A DNA stretch of 64,000 nucleotides, taken from positions 843,407 through 907,406 of the forward strand of contig NZ_WKKF01000002.1 in the NCBI RefSeq assembly GCF_009674765.1, read 5' to 3'. Within the stretch, counting starts at the first letter, position 1. Every line of letters starts with the position of its first letter. The translations under genes were made by a program, and so were the position numbers. Positions 7,328 to 15,384 of the stretch are shown piece after piece. Under the pieces are notes generated by a model. That model did not search any database and was not told the DNA's origin. It was given only the letters and a program-made list of their open reading frames with translations. The DNA comes from Metabacillus idriensis. GTDB lineage: Bacteria; Bacillota; Bacilli; Bacillales; Bacillaceae.

Positions 7328-7387
7328 TGTCACATTTCGACCATATTGCGAAATATTGAACCCTGATGCAGAATAGGAGGATTTAAA

Positions 7388-7555
7388 ATGGCTAGTTGTC
7401 TTGATTGTGGCGAATGGTTGAAAGACGTTAGAGAGTGGTTTTGTGAACCTTGTACAGATAAATGGGTGGAAATCGGTAAAAAAACTGAGGAGGCAATGAA
7501 GAATGACAAGAGAATACGTGCTAACAGGCAAAAACGGTCAGACAGTAAAGCTTAG
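7388..7555 (+). CDS. Small four-cysteine protein
   Basis: 55 residues starting MASCLDCGEWLKDVREWFCEPCTDKW: CLDC and CEPC pairs form a probable zinc ribbon, followed by a basic tail (KRIRANRQKRSDSK). AGGAGG stands 9 bases before the ATG. Overlaps the next gene by 53 bases in another frame. Similar tiny zinc proteins occur at 1510 and 4745 in this prophage. Confidence 0.5.
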   Translation: MASCLDCGEWLKDVREWFCEPCTDKWVEIGKKTEEAMKNDKRIRANRQKRSDSKA

Positions 7556-7652
7556 TGGCAAAAATATTTTTGGTCTTTGGTGCTACTTGTATAGTAAAGG
7601 CTTCCGACACCAAAAACAGGCGAAATTGAGCGCGGGGGTGGAACCTGAATGA
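7503..7652 (+). CDS. Small phage protein ending KLSAGVEPE
   Basis: 49 residues (MTREYVLTGKNGQTVKLSGK...). It overlaps the four-cysteine gene and meets the next gene in an ATGA junction; GGAGGCAATGAAG upstream supplies the ribosome site. Its last codons KLSAGVE and the surrounding bases recur at the end of the next gene (see findings). Function unknown. Confidence 0.45.
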   Translation: MTREYVLTGKNGQTVKLSGKNIFGLWCYLYSKGFRHQKQAKLSAGVEPE

Positions 7653-7912
7653 AACGCCTGAAATTTGAAATGTGGAGATATGAGCGCAAACCTGGTGAAT
7701 TTGATGGTGTAATGTCCAGATTCACAGACGGAAAGGGAACATGGAGTGATTCTTGGTGGTGCAGTCCTCCAAAATCAATTGACCATGTGGGGGAAGAATA
7801 CCTTCAGCAACCGCACCGACACCCGAATGTTAGAACGAAAATACATGATACGTTTATCAAACGCAGGTATAAAGAAGAAATGATGAAATTAAGCGCGGGG
7901 GTGGAGGGATAA
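7649..7912 (+). CDS. Small phage protein, unknown function
   Basis: 87 residues, rich in Trp, His and Arg (FEMWRYERKPGEFDG, GTWSDSWWCSPPKSIDHVG). No known domain recognised. The run GCGCGGGGGTGG immediately upstream acts as ribosome site and is repeated at the end of this gene. Coupled to both neighbours by overlap. Confidence 0.5.
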   Translation: MKRLKFEMWRYERKPGEFDGVMSRFTDGKGTWSDSWWCSPPKSIDHVGEEYLQQPHRHPNVRTKIHDTFIKRRYKEEMMKLSAGVEG

Positions 7913-7995
7913 TGGATGTTACAAAGATACCGACAGCTAAAACTTTATACGCCAAGAGGTTTGATGATGATAGTTTGTTCAGCGTTCACAAGTAG
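7912..7995 (+). CDS. Very short frame, possible leader-like peptide
   Basis: 27 residues (MDVTKIPTAKTLYAKRFDDD...). It starts in a TAATG junction after a GGGGGTGGAGGG site, and overlaps the next small frame at 7964. Could be a real microprotein or simply carry ribosomes to the next start. Low confidence. Confidence 0.3.
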   Translation: MDVTKIPTAKTLYAKRFDDDSLFSVHK

Positions 7996-8080
7996 CAAAA
8001 ACGGCGGAGTTATAGGCATTGCTAAAGACGGTGAAAAGGCAATTCTTAAAGATGGCACTTTTAAATTGTGTAGAAAATAA
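7964..8080 (+). CDS. Small phage protein
   Basis: 38 residues (MMIVCSAFTSSKNGGVIGIA...), ending LKDGTFKLCRK. The pattern of a short hydrophobic strand followed by KDGEKAILKDGTF suggests a small beta fold similar in flavour to XtrA-like proteins. Overlaps the frame at 7912; no strong ribosome site of its own. Confidence 0.35.
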   Translation: MMIVCSAFTSSKNGGVIGIAKDGEKAILKDGTFKLCRK

Positions 8081-8101
8081 TACGGATCAGGAGGAAAGGG
8101 A

Positions 8102-8272
8102 ATGAATTTCTTTCAACAGATGGAGCAGCTTCAAGCTACACTCAGAGACATCGCACCTGTTATGTGGTCTTATTACAACAATTTGTTAAAACAAGGATTT
8201 AGCAAGGATCAGGCATTCACATTAACAGTAGAAATGCAGAAGGCTTTAATGAATTCCGGTCCAAAGAAATAA
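8102..8272 (+). CDS. Small helical phage protein
   Basis: 56 residues (MNFFQQMEQLQATLRDIAPV, MWSYYNNLLKQGFSKDQAFT...), two predicted helices, no known motif. AGGAGGAAAGGG lies directly before the ATG, an unusually strong site. A hairpin covers its stop codon. This type of protein is common ahead of the late-control genes in Bacillus prophages. Confidence 0.55.
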   Translation: MNFFQQMEQLQATLRDIAPVMWSYYNNLLKQGFSKDQAFTLTVEMQKALMNSGPKK

Positions 8273-8297
8273 GCCAGGTATGGTGGCCACCTGGCTT
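8271..8297 (+). terminator. Hairpin at the end of the early cluster
   Basis: AAGCCAGGT (8271-8279) pairs with ACCTGGCTT (8289-8297), a 9-bp stem with a GC-rich core that includes the last bases of the gene before. There is no T-run after it, so it may be a Rho-independent terminator of the weak kind or an mRNA-stabilising end. Confidence 0.45.
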
Positions 8298-8436
8298 GCC
8301 AAGGAAACAAAGGTTAAACCACTCTGTAGGAGTCCTTGGTGTTAAAAGTATTTGTGAATGCTTAATGAAATATGCAAAAAAGCCAAGATTTCTCTCGGCT
8401 CAACCTAAATTAAGTATACACTAGGGGGCGATCTTG

Positions 8437-8619
8437 GTGAAGGTCGATATAGAGACGATGACCGCGGAAATTAACTTGATGAATAATGCAACCTACATTG
8501 TTAAAGATGGAACTTTAAAACAGGTCCCAGCGCCTGCTGATGGATATGGAAAACAAGTGATCAGTTGGCAAGGGGGCAAACCTTGCCACGGTAAATTAGA
8601 AACGGATATTAAGTTTTAA
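8437..8619 (+). CDS. XtrA/YqaO-like phage protein
   Basis: 60 residues (MKVDIETMTAEINLMNNATY, then DGTLKQVPAPADGYGKQVIS). Short, one domain, beta-rich, matching the XtrA (PBSX) / YqaO (skin element) family, which sits just before the sigma-like regulator in those B. subtilis elements, exactly as here. Function of the family is unknown. GTG 8437 is chosen over TTG 8434 because it lies 8 bases from AGGGGG and gives the family-typical start. Confidence 0.65.
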   Translation: MKVDIETMTAEINLMNNATYIVKDGTLKQVPAPADGYGKQVISWQGGKPCHGKLETDIKF

Positions 8620-8858
8620 AGATGAAAAACGAAGAAACGAGGTTATGTATAATTTACTTGTATTGATAGAGCACCTTTGATTAAGACTATATGGCTGAAA
8701 TAAATACCTAATATACAATAGAAAATGCCACATTCCAGATCAATGAAGGAGTGTGACATCTCTATATACCCTATTTATGTTTAATTTATTTATGACGCCT
8801 TAGGGAGTAAATCAAGCCTCCCAGCGCCATAAATAAATTCACCTGTAATAAAAATACT

Positions 8859-8960
8859 TTATTTAAAATACTTTCTGATTTTTGACGATAAATAAATAAC
8901 AAGTAAACCACTTAAAACACTATTAAGAAAGGTAGCTACATTATCAAAAAAATAATCCAT
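8859..8960 (-). CDS. Possible type I toxin-like 33-residue membrane peptide
   Basis: Reads MDYFFDNVATFLNSVLSG then LLVIYLSSKIRKYFK: one membrane helix followed by a basic tail, the classic shape of small bacterial type I toxins. A GGGGTG stands 9 bases before the ATG on the minus strand. It is flanked by strong hairpins on both sides. I see no similarity in sequence to TxpA, BsrG or Fst, so the toxin reading rests on shape and context alone. Confidence 0.35.
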   Translation of the reverse strand: MDYFFDNVATFLNSVLSGLLVIYLSSKIRKYFK

Positions 8961-9097
8961 TTATTTAAACACCCCGATCTAGATGTAGATATAGATCAGG
9001 CGAATTTATTTATTGGTACTTTTATTTTATGTCAAATGTAGTTTTTGTTACTCGTTTTTAAAGAAATACAGAATAAAATAAGCTTATCGGAAAAACC

Positions 9098-9147
9098 GAG
9101 AGCACTGAGCGAGCGCATTCCGCGTTTGTTTGGTGCTCTTTTTATTT
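9098..9147 (+). terminator. Terminator of an unidentified plus-strand transcript
   Basis: AGAGCAC (9099-9105) pairs with GTGCTCT (9133-9139) followed by TTTTT, with a GC-rich inner loop. No plus-strand gene precedes it closely; it could end a small RNA transcribed across the 8.6-9.1 kb region, possibly antisense to the minus-strand peptide. Confidence 0.5.
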
Positions 9148-9223
9148 ATCAAATTAATAAGTTTACTCTTTGCAACGAAATTACCTTTAAAACAATAATT
9201 TGGCAACCAAAGGGGCAATGGGG

Positions 9224-9412
9224 ATGAATGATTCCTTTAAAGAGCAATTAAGGAGATGGAAAAAGGATCATCAGGAAGTTAAGCAGCTAAGACAAGTAAA
9301 GAAGAAACAACCTGCAAAGAAAAAGGAAGAGCTGTCTGAGGGAGAGCTTGTTTATCTAATGGGAATGAACAGAAAGACCTTAAAGCGCGGCAGAGGCGGA
9401 GCTTACAAATAA
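9224..9412 (+). CDS. Small basic phage protein before the sigma-like regulator
   Basis: 62 residues, strongly basic and helical (MNDSFKEQLRRWKKDHQEVK, then KKKQPAKKKEELSEGELVYL). The Lys-rich middle suits nucleic acid or RNA polymerase contact. ATG 9224 lies 9 bases after AGGGG; the in-frame ATG at 9200 is not supported. It precedes the Xpf-like gene by 15 bases, the same position as small proteins in the skin element. Confidence 0.5.
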   Translation: MNDSFKEQLRRWKKDHQEVKQLRQVKKKQPAKKKEELSEGELVYLMGMNRKTLKRGRGGAYK

Positions 9413-9427
9413 TAAAGGGAGCTGGTC

Positions 9428-9925
9428 ATGTTGAAAAAATTGTTATGGGAATATAAACAGTCCTTACGTTTCGCGAGACAAATGAAAAAGAAATTACAGT
9501 CAATTGCAAAGCCTACTCTACGTGATCAAGAAGACATTACAATCATCAACAGCATGATCAGCGACCTTGAATACGAAATTGAATGGCTTATCTCCGGCCG
9601 TAATCCAGATGCAAGGCGTGGAATCGATAAGAACGGGGTGTATTTGACGGATCCGGCCATTCTGGATGTCTTGCCTGTTCATCAGACTTATAAGGCCATA
9701 GCGAAGAACCTGAGTGATTTTGAGAAGGAATTAATTGAGGATGCACTCTGCACCCTGTCAGAAAGGGAAAAGGATGCATTTCTAATGATTAAGGTTGAGG
9801 GATTAACATTTGAATATGCTGCAGAACTAATGGGGATTAAGAAAACATCAGTTCAGAACCATGTTGAGCGAGCTATTAAGAAAATCGAGCATCGAAAAAA
9901 GGAGAGCCTTTTTCTAGTTTCATAG
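9428..9925 (+). CDS. Xpf-like late positive control factor (sigma region 4)
   Basis: 165 residues. The C-terminal part (about 115-160: LIEDALCTLSEREKDAFLMI, then TFEYAAELMGIKKTSVQNHV) is a sigma-70 region 4 helix-turn-helix. This is the design of Xpf of PBSX and YqaQ-region/ArpU-like regulators, which turn on late phage genes. It stands directly ahead of the terminase and structural operon, as expected for a late activator. A terminator follows its stop. Confidence 0.8.
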   Translation: MLKKLLWEYKQSLRFARQMKKKLQSIAKPTLRDQEDITIINSMISDLEYEIEWLISGRNPDARRGIDKNGVYLTDPAILDVLPVHQTYKAIAKNLSDFEKELIEDALCTLSEREKDAFLMIKVEGLTFEYAAELMGIKKTSVQNHVERAIKKIEHRKKESLFLVS

Positions 9926-9941
9926 AAAGGGTTCTTTTTTG
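9905..9941 (+). terminator. Terminator after the Xpf-like gene
   Basis: Stem of GAGCCTTTTTCTA with TAGAAAGGGTTC around a short loop, followed by TTTTTT. It begins inside the last codons of the gene and separates early/control from late transcription. Confidence 0.75.
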
Positions 9942-10040
9942 TGGTACAAATGATGTATATATGAGAATCTAATTTTATTAGAAAATATTTCAATTATTAC
10001 CTCTTTTTCCTTATACTAAGTTAGGGGGGAGGTGATATTA

Positions 10041-10454
10041 ATGGGATTTACTTATGAGCAATTTAAGCAAATCGTTACCAGAAGACAGATTGATGGTCAT
10101 AGAGAATTTGCCTCTGTCATAAGCAATATTGAGAAATTCTACGGTGAAGATTCAATTAAAATCTTTTATCCAAAAAACGTTGAAAATGAAAAACCTGTAG
10201 AATTACTTTTTTTACTTAAATCAGGTTTACTCGCAATCACAATAAATGAACATAAAGAAGTTTCGTATGAGCACATTTACTCTAAAGTGGATTCGAAAAA
10301 GCTATATAATAGTCGTCATGACCATAGTAATCACGTACTGGAAATTAAATTTGAAAACGGAAAATTGTTAACCTTAGACGGGTTAAAGGATTCGAATTAT
10401 GATTTCAGAGATGATTACGTAGAAGTGATTAAAGAGTTTTATAGAGCATTATAA
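10041..10454 (+). CDS. Phage protein, possibly DUF3908-like
   Basis: 137 residues (MGFTYEQFKQIVTRRQIDGH, EFASVISNIEKFYGED, IKIFYPKN). The opening and the YGEDSIKIFYPKN stretch recall DUF3908 proteins of Bacillus phages, from memory only. ATG 10041 follows GGGGGGAGGTGA by 7 bases; the GTG at 10032 overlaps that site. The gene stands alone between two terminators, so it has its own promoter, probably near 9990-10020 (TATACT at 10013). Confidence 0.5.
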   Translation: MGFTYEQFKQIVTRRQIDGHREFASVISNIEKFYGEDSIKIFYPKNVENEKPVELLFLLKSGLLAITINEHKEVSYEHIYSKVDSKKLYNSRHDHSNHVLEIKFENGKLLTLDGLKDSNYDFRDDYVEVIKEFYRAL

Positions 10455-10460
10455 ACACAA

Positions 10461-10485
10461 GCATCCTTTCGAGGATGCTTTTTTA
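10461..10485 (+). terminator. Terminator
   Basis: GCATCC-tttcga-GGATGC followed by TTTTTTAT: a clean Rho-independent terminator for the gene ending at 10454. Confidence 0.85.
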
Positions 10486-10499
10486 TATGGGGTGAAAAT

Positions 10500-10730
10500 A
10501 TGTTAAACGTTAAAAGAGTTTTCCCGGGACCGACAAACGGACTAATTAAATGGCTAGAAGACAATTTTCATGAAATTAATGGATTTGTAGCAGTCTTCGA
10601 TTTGAAAGACGGTACAACCATGACAGTCTATGATTCTCATACTTATGTTCAAGCTGTAGGAATGACTGAGGTTGCAAAAGATACTATTCACCAGTTAGCA
10701 CATAATGATGAGTTTATTCCAAAGAAATAA
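10500..10730 (+). CDS. Small phage protein upstream of terminase
   Basis: 76 residues (MLNVKRVFPGPTNGLIKWLE, AVFDLKDGTTMTVYDSHTYV). A small alpha/beta protein with no known motif. GGGGTG stands 5 bases before the ATG, right after the terminator at 10461-10485, so it is probably the first gene of the packaging operon transcript or a stand-alone gene. Confidence 0.5.
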   Translation: MLNVKRVFPGPTNGLIKWLEDNFHEINGFVAVFDLKDGTTMTVYDSHTYVQAVGMTEVAKDTIHQLAHNDEFIPKK

Positions 10731-10772
10731 ATAGAAATCGATTCTGTCAGAGGGGGTTTAGGTGATGCGGTA

Positions 10773-11612
10773 ATGAATTGGGATGAGATTAAAAGTGAGT
10801 TTGAATCAACTAATGTCACATTAAAGGCTCTTGCTGAAAAGCATGACATAAAACTCGGAACCTTAAAGAGCAGGAAAAGCCGGGATGGATGGTCCAGAGA
10901 TGCAACTAAAAAGGATGCAACCATAAAGAAAAAGGTTGCAACCCCAAAAGAGAAAGATGCATCTAAAAATGATCATGTGATTGAGGCAGAAGAGCTTACT
11001 GAGAAACAGCGTCTTTTCTGTCTTTATTACGTTAAATCCTTTAATGCAACTCAATCAGCAATTAATGCCGGATATGCAACAATGAGTGCTCATGTTGAAG
11101 GCAGCAGGTTGCTAAAGAATGATAAGGTTTCTGTGGAAATTAGGCGAATCAAACAAAGCATGACAGATGAGCTCTATATAGAGGCAATGGATGTGCTTAG
11201 CAAGTACGTTAAGATAGCCTTCTCCAACATAACGGACTTCCTTACATTCGGCCAAAAAGAAGTCGAGGTTATGGGCCCATTTGGTCCAGTTAAGGATGAG
11301 AATGGCAACCAAATATGGAAAGAAGTAAACTATGTAGATTTTAAGGACTCTGGATTTGTTGATGGGACGATTATATCTGAGGTTAAGCAGGGGAAAGATG
11401 GCGTCTCAATTAAGCTGGAAGATCGCATGAAGGCTATGGAGAAGCTTTCCCTATACTTTGACCTGTTCCCCGATAAATTTAAACGTCAAATTGAGGAAGA
11501 AAAGTTGAAGCTAGCTCAAGCTAAGATTCATAAAGAAGTTGATGAACAGGAAAAAGACGTGGCGGCTGCATTAAGGGGGTTAGTCAATGGAATTAACACC
11601 CAAACAGATTGA
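10773..11612 (+). CDS. terS: Terminase small subunit
   Basis: 279 residues. It begins with a helix-turn-helix (TLKALAEKHDIKLGTLKSRK, residues 15-34) that reads phage DNA, then a spacer rich in Lys and repeated DAT(K) motifs, then the terminase_2 core LTEKQRLFCLYYVKSFNATQ SAINAGY of the XtmA type. The small subunit selects the pac/cos site and feeds DNA to the large subunit. It overlaps the large subunit gene by 26 bases. Length and motif order match PBSX XtmA. Confidence 0.9.
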   Translation: MNWDEIKSEFESTNVTLKALAEKHDIKLGTLKSRKSRDGWSRDATKKDATIKKKVATPKEKDASKNDHVIEAEELTEKQRLFCLYYVKSFNATQSAINAGYATMSAHVEGSRLLKNDKVSVEIRRIKQSMTDELYIEAMDVLSKYVKIAFSNITDFLTFGQKEVEVMGPFGPVKDENGNQIWKEVNYVDFKDSGFVDGTIISEVKQGKDGVSIKLEDRMKAMEKLSLYFDLFPDKFKRQIEEEKLKLAQAKIHKEVDEQEKDVAAALRGLVNGINTQTD

Positions 11613-12786
11613 AGTAGTCGAGAGTGTTAGAGGTGAAGATCCTAAGATCCTTCTTCTAAGTGGGGCAAAGCGTGCAGGCAAAACCTTTATTGCTCTTCTT
11701 TTGTTCCTGGCACATGTTGCAAAGTATGAGAACCAAGGTATAGCGTTTATCATCGGCGGCGCAACATATTCATCCATATGGCGGAACATTCTTGATGATA
11801 TGGAGAAGATTATTGGCCGAGATATTAAATTAGATAAAAAGAATTCATTCACTTTATTCGGCAATAAAATTTATGTTTTTGATGGATCTAAATCAGATTC
11901 ATGGAAAAAGGCACGTGGATTTACAGCAGCCGGTGCACTAATGAATGAGGGAACAGCACTTCATGACATGTTCATAAAAGAAGTTATCTCACGTTGCTCA
12001 TATAAAGGAGCACGTATCATTATCGATACAAACCCAGAGAATCCGGCTCATCCTGTTAAAGAAGATCTTATAGATAAAGACGGACAAACGTTAGACAGCG
12101 GACGCCTGAATATCAGAGCGTTCCATTTTACGTTGTACGATAATATCTTTTTGGATCCTGAGTATGTCGAGAGTATTGTAGCTTCTACTCCCTCTGGAAT
12201 GTTTACTGATCGAGATATTAAAGGGCAATGGGTAGCAGCTGAAGGTGTTATCTATAAGGACTTTGACCAAAACATCCATTATGTAACATCTGCAGAGGCT
12301 GATAAACTCAATTTCGTTCGTTACTGGGCCGGAGTTGACTGGGGATATGAACATCCAGGCTCCATTGTGGTCATTGGAGAAGATGACAAAGGTGATTTGT
12401 ATCTGCTGGAAGAGCATGCTAAGCAGCATGAAGAAATCGACTACTGGGTAACGGTAGCAAATGGTGTTAAGAGTCGTTACGGAAATATTAATTTCTACTG
12501 TGATACAGCACGGCCGGAGCACATCATCCGTTTCAGAAGAGAGCGAATCAGAGCCATTAATGCTGATAAAGCTGTCGTTTCGGGGATTGAAGAAGTGGCC
12601 AGATTGTTCAAAAAGCGCAAATTGAAAGTAGTGAAAGATAGTGTTGACCGGTTCAAGAAAGAGATTTTCATGTACGTCTGGAATGCGAAGACAGGGGAAC
12701 CGGTAAAGGAATGGGATGATGTGCTTGATGCTATTCGCTATGCAATATACACCCATTTGAAACCAAAAAGAAGAAAGACAGGCTAG
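11587..12786 (+). CDS. terL: Terminase large subunit
   Basis: 399 residues: packaging motor ATPase and headful nuclease. Walker A is SGAKRAGKT (residues 25-33); the acidic Walker B-like stretch is GALMNEGTA near residue 118. The C-terminal nuclease carries its acidic residues in WAGVDWGYEHPG, FYCDTARPEH and WDDVLDAIRYA. The family is terminase_3 (XtmB/SPP1 gp2-like). The small subunit gene overlaps its start and the portal follows after 10 bases, the standard packaging order. Confidence 0.95.
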   Translation: MELTPKQIEVVESVRGEDPKILLLSGAKRAGKTFIALLLFLAHVAKYENQGIAFIIGGATYSSIWRNILDDMEKIIGRDIKLDKKNSFTLFGNKIYVFDGSKSDSWKKARGFTAAGALMNEGTALHDMFIKEVISRCSYKGARIIIDTNPENPAHPVKEDLIDKDGQTLDSGRLNIRAFHFTLYDNIFLDPEYVESIVASTPSGMFTDRDIKGQWVAAEGVIYKDFDQNIHYVTSAEADKLNFVRYWAGVDWGYEHPGSIVVIGEDDKGDLYLLEEHAKQHEEIDYWVTVANGVKSRYGNINFYCDTARPEHIIRFRRERIRAINADKAVVSGIEEVARLFKKRKLKVVKDSVDRFKKEIFMYVWNAKTGEPVKEWDDVLDAIRYAIYTHLKPKRRKTG

Positions 12787-12796
12787 GGGTGAAAAA

Positions 12797-14296
12797 ATGA
12801 GGAAATTCAAAAAGCAGATTGATGAAAATGGAATAGATGAAACCTTGATTTCCGAAATTCTCACTGCTCATTCAGAGGACCATAAACGAATGAAGGGTCT
12901 ATACGAACGCTATAAGGCAGATGTAGATGGTCCTAAAATTTTTATGCGTTCTGCTGTTGCATACGACGGGTTCGGAGAAGCCAAGGACATTCTGCGACTG
13001 GATGACAAAGTTGATAACAGGCTCAATAATGCTTTTGATGCTGATATTGTCGACACGAAAATAGGTTACATGTTTGGGCACCCGATTAGCTATGATGTCG
13101 ACAAAAGCAATGAGTCCTTAAAACAAGTAATTGAAGAATTTTTGATTCGGAATAATACTGAGGATGCAGATTCTGAACTTGGGAAAATGGCCGCAATATG
13201 CGGAAGAGCTTCACGTCTACTATATTTGGACACCGAGGGCAAGGAATGCATTAAAAATTTAGATCCTTGGGAAACGGTATTCATAGGAGAAGATATTCAC
13301 GAACCTGCTTATTCACTTTGGGCATACAAGGTCGGGGACATGCAGCATGTTGAGTTTTATGACGATTCCGATGTGTATGTATTCGTCAATGGTGAATTTG
13401 TGGATGTGTATCCCCATTTATTTGATCACAACCCACTCTACGGAGTAGCCAATAATAAGGAGATGAAAGCAGATGCTGAAAAGGTGCTTGCGCTTATCGA
13501 TGCGTACGACCGCACACTTTCAGACGCTTCCAATGAAATAGAGCAGTATCGCCTGGCTTACTTACTATTAAAAGGAATGGGCGCAGACGAAGATACGTTG
13601 AAAGATGTTAAGAAGTCAGGGATTTTTGAATTGATTGACGAAAGTGATGACGTGAAGTATCTGACAAAAGATATTAATGACGGAATGATTGAGAACCATC
13701 TGAACCGATTGGAAGAAAATATCCTGCGCTTTGCTAAGTCGGTAAATTTCAGTGACGAATCATTTAGCGGCACGATTACAGGTGTTGCGATGCGATTCAA
13801 GCTCCTTGCTCTCGAGAATAAGTGCATCACGATGGAGCGTAAATTCAATGCTGCCCTTAGATACCAATTTAAAGTCTTGTTTAGTACATGGTCAAAACGG
13901 AAAGGATTTAATTCTGATGATTACCTGCAAGTATGGTTTGGTTGGAAACGTAATCTTCCAGCAAACTTATTAGATGAGGCCCAAACAACGGCAGCATTTA
14001 AAGGTCACATAAGTGAAAGAACACGACTATCCATGCTTACACAAGTAGACGACGTAGAGTATGAATTAAAAGAAATGCAGAAGGATGCAGTACTTTATGG
14101 AAACAGGTTAGAACCGTTAGATACTGATCTTGAACACTTTGGAAATGAGAAGAATAATTCAGAAGCTGATGCAAATGAAAACGATGACACTCACCCTTGC
14201 AATGTCTGTGGTGGTAGCGGTAAGGTATCGAGCCCAAAAACAGGAAACCAAATCCAATGTACAACCTGTAAGGGAACGGGTGTGAGGAAGTCTTGA
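12797..14296 (+). CDS. SPP1 gp6-type portal protein with C-terminal zinc knuckles
   Basis: 499 residues, against 503 for SPP1 gp6. The body (FDADIVDTKIGYMFGHPISY, NLDPWETVFIGED, NALRYQFKVLF) is typical of the SPP1_Gp6-like family that forms the dodecameric portal through which DNA enters the head. The last 32 residues carry two CxxCxGxG knuckles (CNVCGGSG at 468, CTTCKGTG at 488), an addition I do not associate with SPP1 gp6. It overlaps the next gene's TTG start by 4 bases. Confidence 0.9.
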   Translation: MRKFKKQIDENGIDETLISEILTAHSEDHKRMKGLYERYKADVDGPKIFMRSAVAYDGFGEAKDILRLDDKVDNRLNNAFDADIVDTKIGYMFGHPISYDVDKSNESLKQVIEEFLIRNNTEDADSELGKMAAICGRASRLLYLDTEGKECIKNLDPWETVFIGEDIHEPAYSLWAYKVGDMQHVEFYDDSDVYVFVNGEFVDVYPHLFDHNPLYGVANNKEMKADAEKVLALIDAYDRTLSDASNEIEQYRLAYLLLKGMGADEDTLKDVKKSGIFELIDESDDVKYLTKDINDGMIENHLNRLEENILRFAKSVNFSDESFSGTITGVAMRFKLLALENKCITMERKFNAALRYQFKVLFSTWSKRKGFNSDDYLQVWFGWKRNLPANLLDEAQTTAAFKGHISERTRLSMLTQVDDVEYELKEMQKDAVLYGNRLEPLDTDLEHFGNEKNNSEADANENDDTHPCNVCGGSGKVSSPKTGNQIQCTTCKGTGVRKS

Positions 14297-15321
14297 ACCA
14301 ATTAGAAATTGAAGAAATACTTGATAAGCTTTTAGCAGCTGCAGAGTTATCCTTGCAAGTTGTTTTTGCCAAACGATTAAAAACAATTCTGCGCCAGGTC
14401 GCTCAGATGTATAGAAAGTACGAGAAAAACGGAGAGCTTTCCTTTACGGAATTGAATAAATATAACCGATTCCAAAAGGAAATGAAACTAATTGGTGAGA
14501 TGTTTACTGAAGATTACAAGCAAATCATCCAAGATATCCAGGGGCAGGTCGAGAATCAATTTGTAGGTAAGTATCTTATGACGGCATATATCACTGAAAT
14601 GAGTGTCAATGATGGCACAGATATGGGGTTTGATATCCCTAGCAAGGGTGTTATAAAAGAGGCTCTGCTAAATCCAATTGCAGAGCTAACCTTACCAAAA
14701 GTATTAGAACTACATCGTAATGAAATTGTCCGTAAAATAGATATAGAGCTTGCACAGGGCATGATTGCTGGAGAAGGTTACGCTACCATGGCGAAACGCA
14801 TAGAAATGGCTGTTGGTTTTAGTCAAAAGAAAGCGAGATTAGTAGCCCGCACTGAGGTAGGACGGGCGCGTTCTATTGCTGCTGAAAAGGTGATGGAGAA
14901 AGCATCTGAATATGCTGAAATGGGCGCTATCTGGATGAGTATGCTGGATCACAGGGTAAGAGAGTCCCATCAAGAATTAGACGGCAAGAAAACCGATAAA
15001 AAAGGCTATTTCCATTACAAGGCATGGAAAGCTAAGGCTCCAAGGCTATGGGGAATAGCATCCATGGATATCCAGTGCAGATGCGTGAAACTCTTGTTGG
15101 TAAATGGGTTAATACCTGAATATCGCCGTGAACGTGACTATATGGACGATAAATATCAGCAGAAATTAGCAGACAGGATCGATAAGTACATGGCAGATAA
15201 TGGACTGACATATAAGCAAGCACTTAAGAGGGCTCAGAAGGAAGTTCAGGCGCCAAGCAGGGTTATTCCTTATGTAAGTTATGATGACTGGTATAAGAGC
15301 AAAGAGGCTGTGCTTAAATAG
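14293..15321 (+). CDS. Phage head morphogenesis protein (SPP1 gp7-like)
   Basis: 342 residues starting at TTG, with GAGGAAG 3-9 bases before. The C-terminal half contains ARLVARTEVGRARSIAAEKV, then MLDHRVRESHQELDGK and DIQCRCVKLLL, the marks of the phage Mu F/SPP1 gp7 minor head family. These proteins bind the portal and help DNA leave the head on infection. The order portal, gp7, scaffold, capsid follows SPP1. Confidence 0.9.
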   Translation: MNQLEIEEILDKLLAAAELSLQVVFAKRLKTILRQVAQMYRKYEKNGELSFTELNKYNRFQKEMKLIGEMFTEDYKQIIQDIQGQVENQFVGKYLMTAYITEMSVNDGTDMGFDIPSKGVIKEALLNPIAELTLPKVLELHRNEIVRKIDIELAQGMIAGEGYATMAKRIEMAVGFSQKKARLVARTEVGRARSIAAEKVMEKASEYAEMGAIWMSMLDHRVRESHQELDGKKTDKKGYFHYKAWKAKAPRLWGIASMDIQCRCVKLLLVNGLIPEYRRERDYMDDKYQQKLADRIDKYMADNGLTYKQALKRAQKEVQAPSRVIPYVSYDDWYKSKEAVLK

Positions 15322-15384
15322 GAGGAGGTGTTCCTTTATCTCGTTGCTATTGCGTTAAATAGCAAAGTTTAGGAGTTGATTGCG

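Larger units (their letters stand above)
8620..9223. other. Hairpin-rich intergenic region with a possible minus-strand small gene
   Basis: Holds four inverted repeats: 8725-8758 (TGCCACATTCC with GGAGTGTGACA), 8779-8839 (long, ATTTATTTATG.CGC outer arms and GGGAG/CTCCC inner arms), 8973-9001 (CCGATCTA with TAGATCAGG) and a terminator-like one at 9098-9147. A small minus-strand frame lies at 8859-8960. The layout resembles loci that make small RNAs or type I toxins. Confidence 0.4.

Noticed and set aside
9045-9227. Plus-strand 60-residue frame across the terminator
   Set aside because: It runs through the terminator hairpin at 9098-9147 and has no ribosome site; likely chance.
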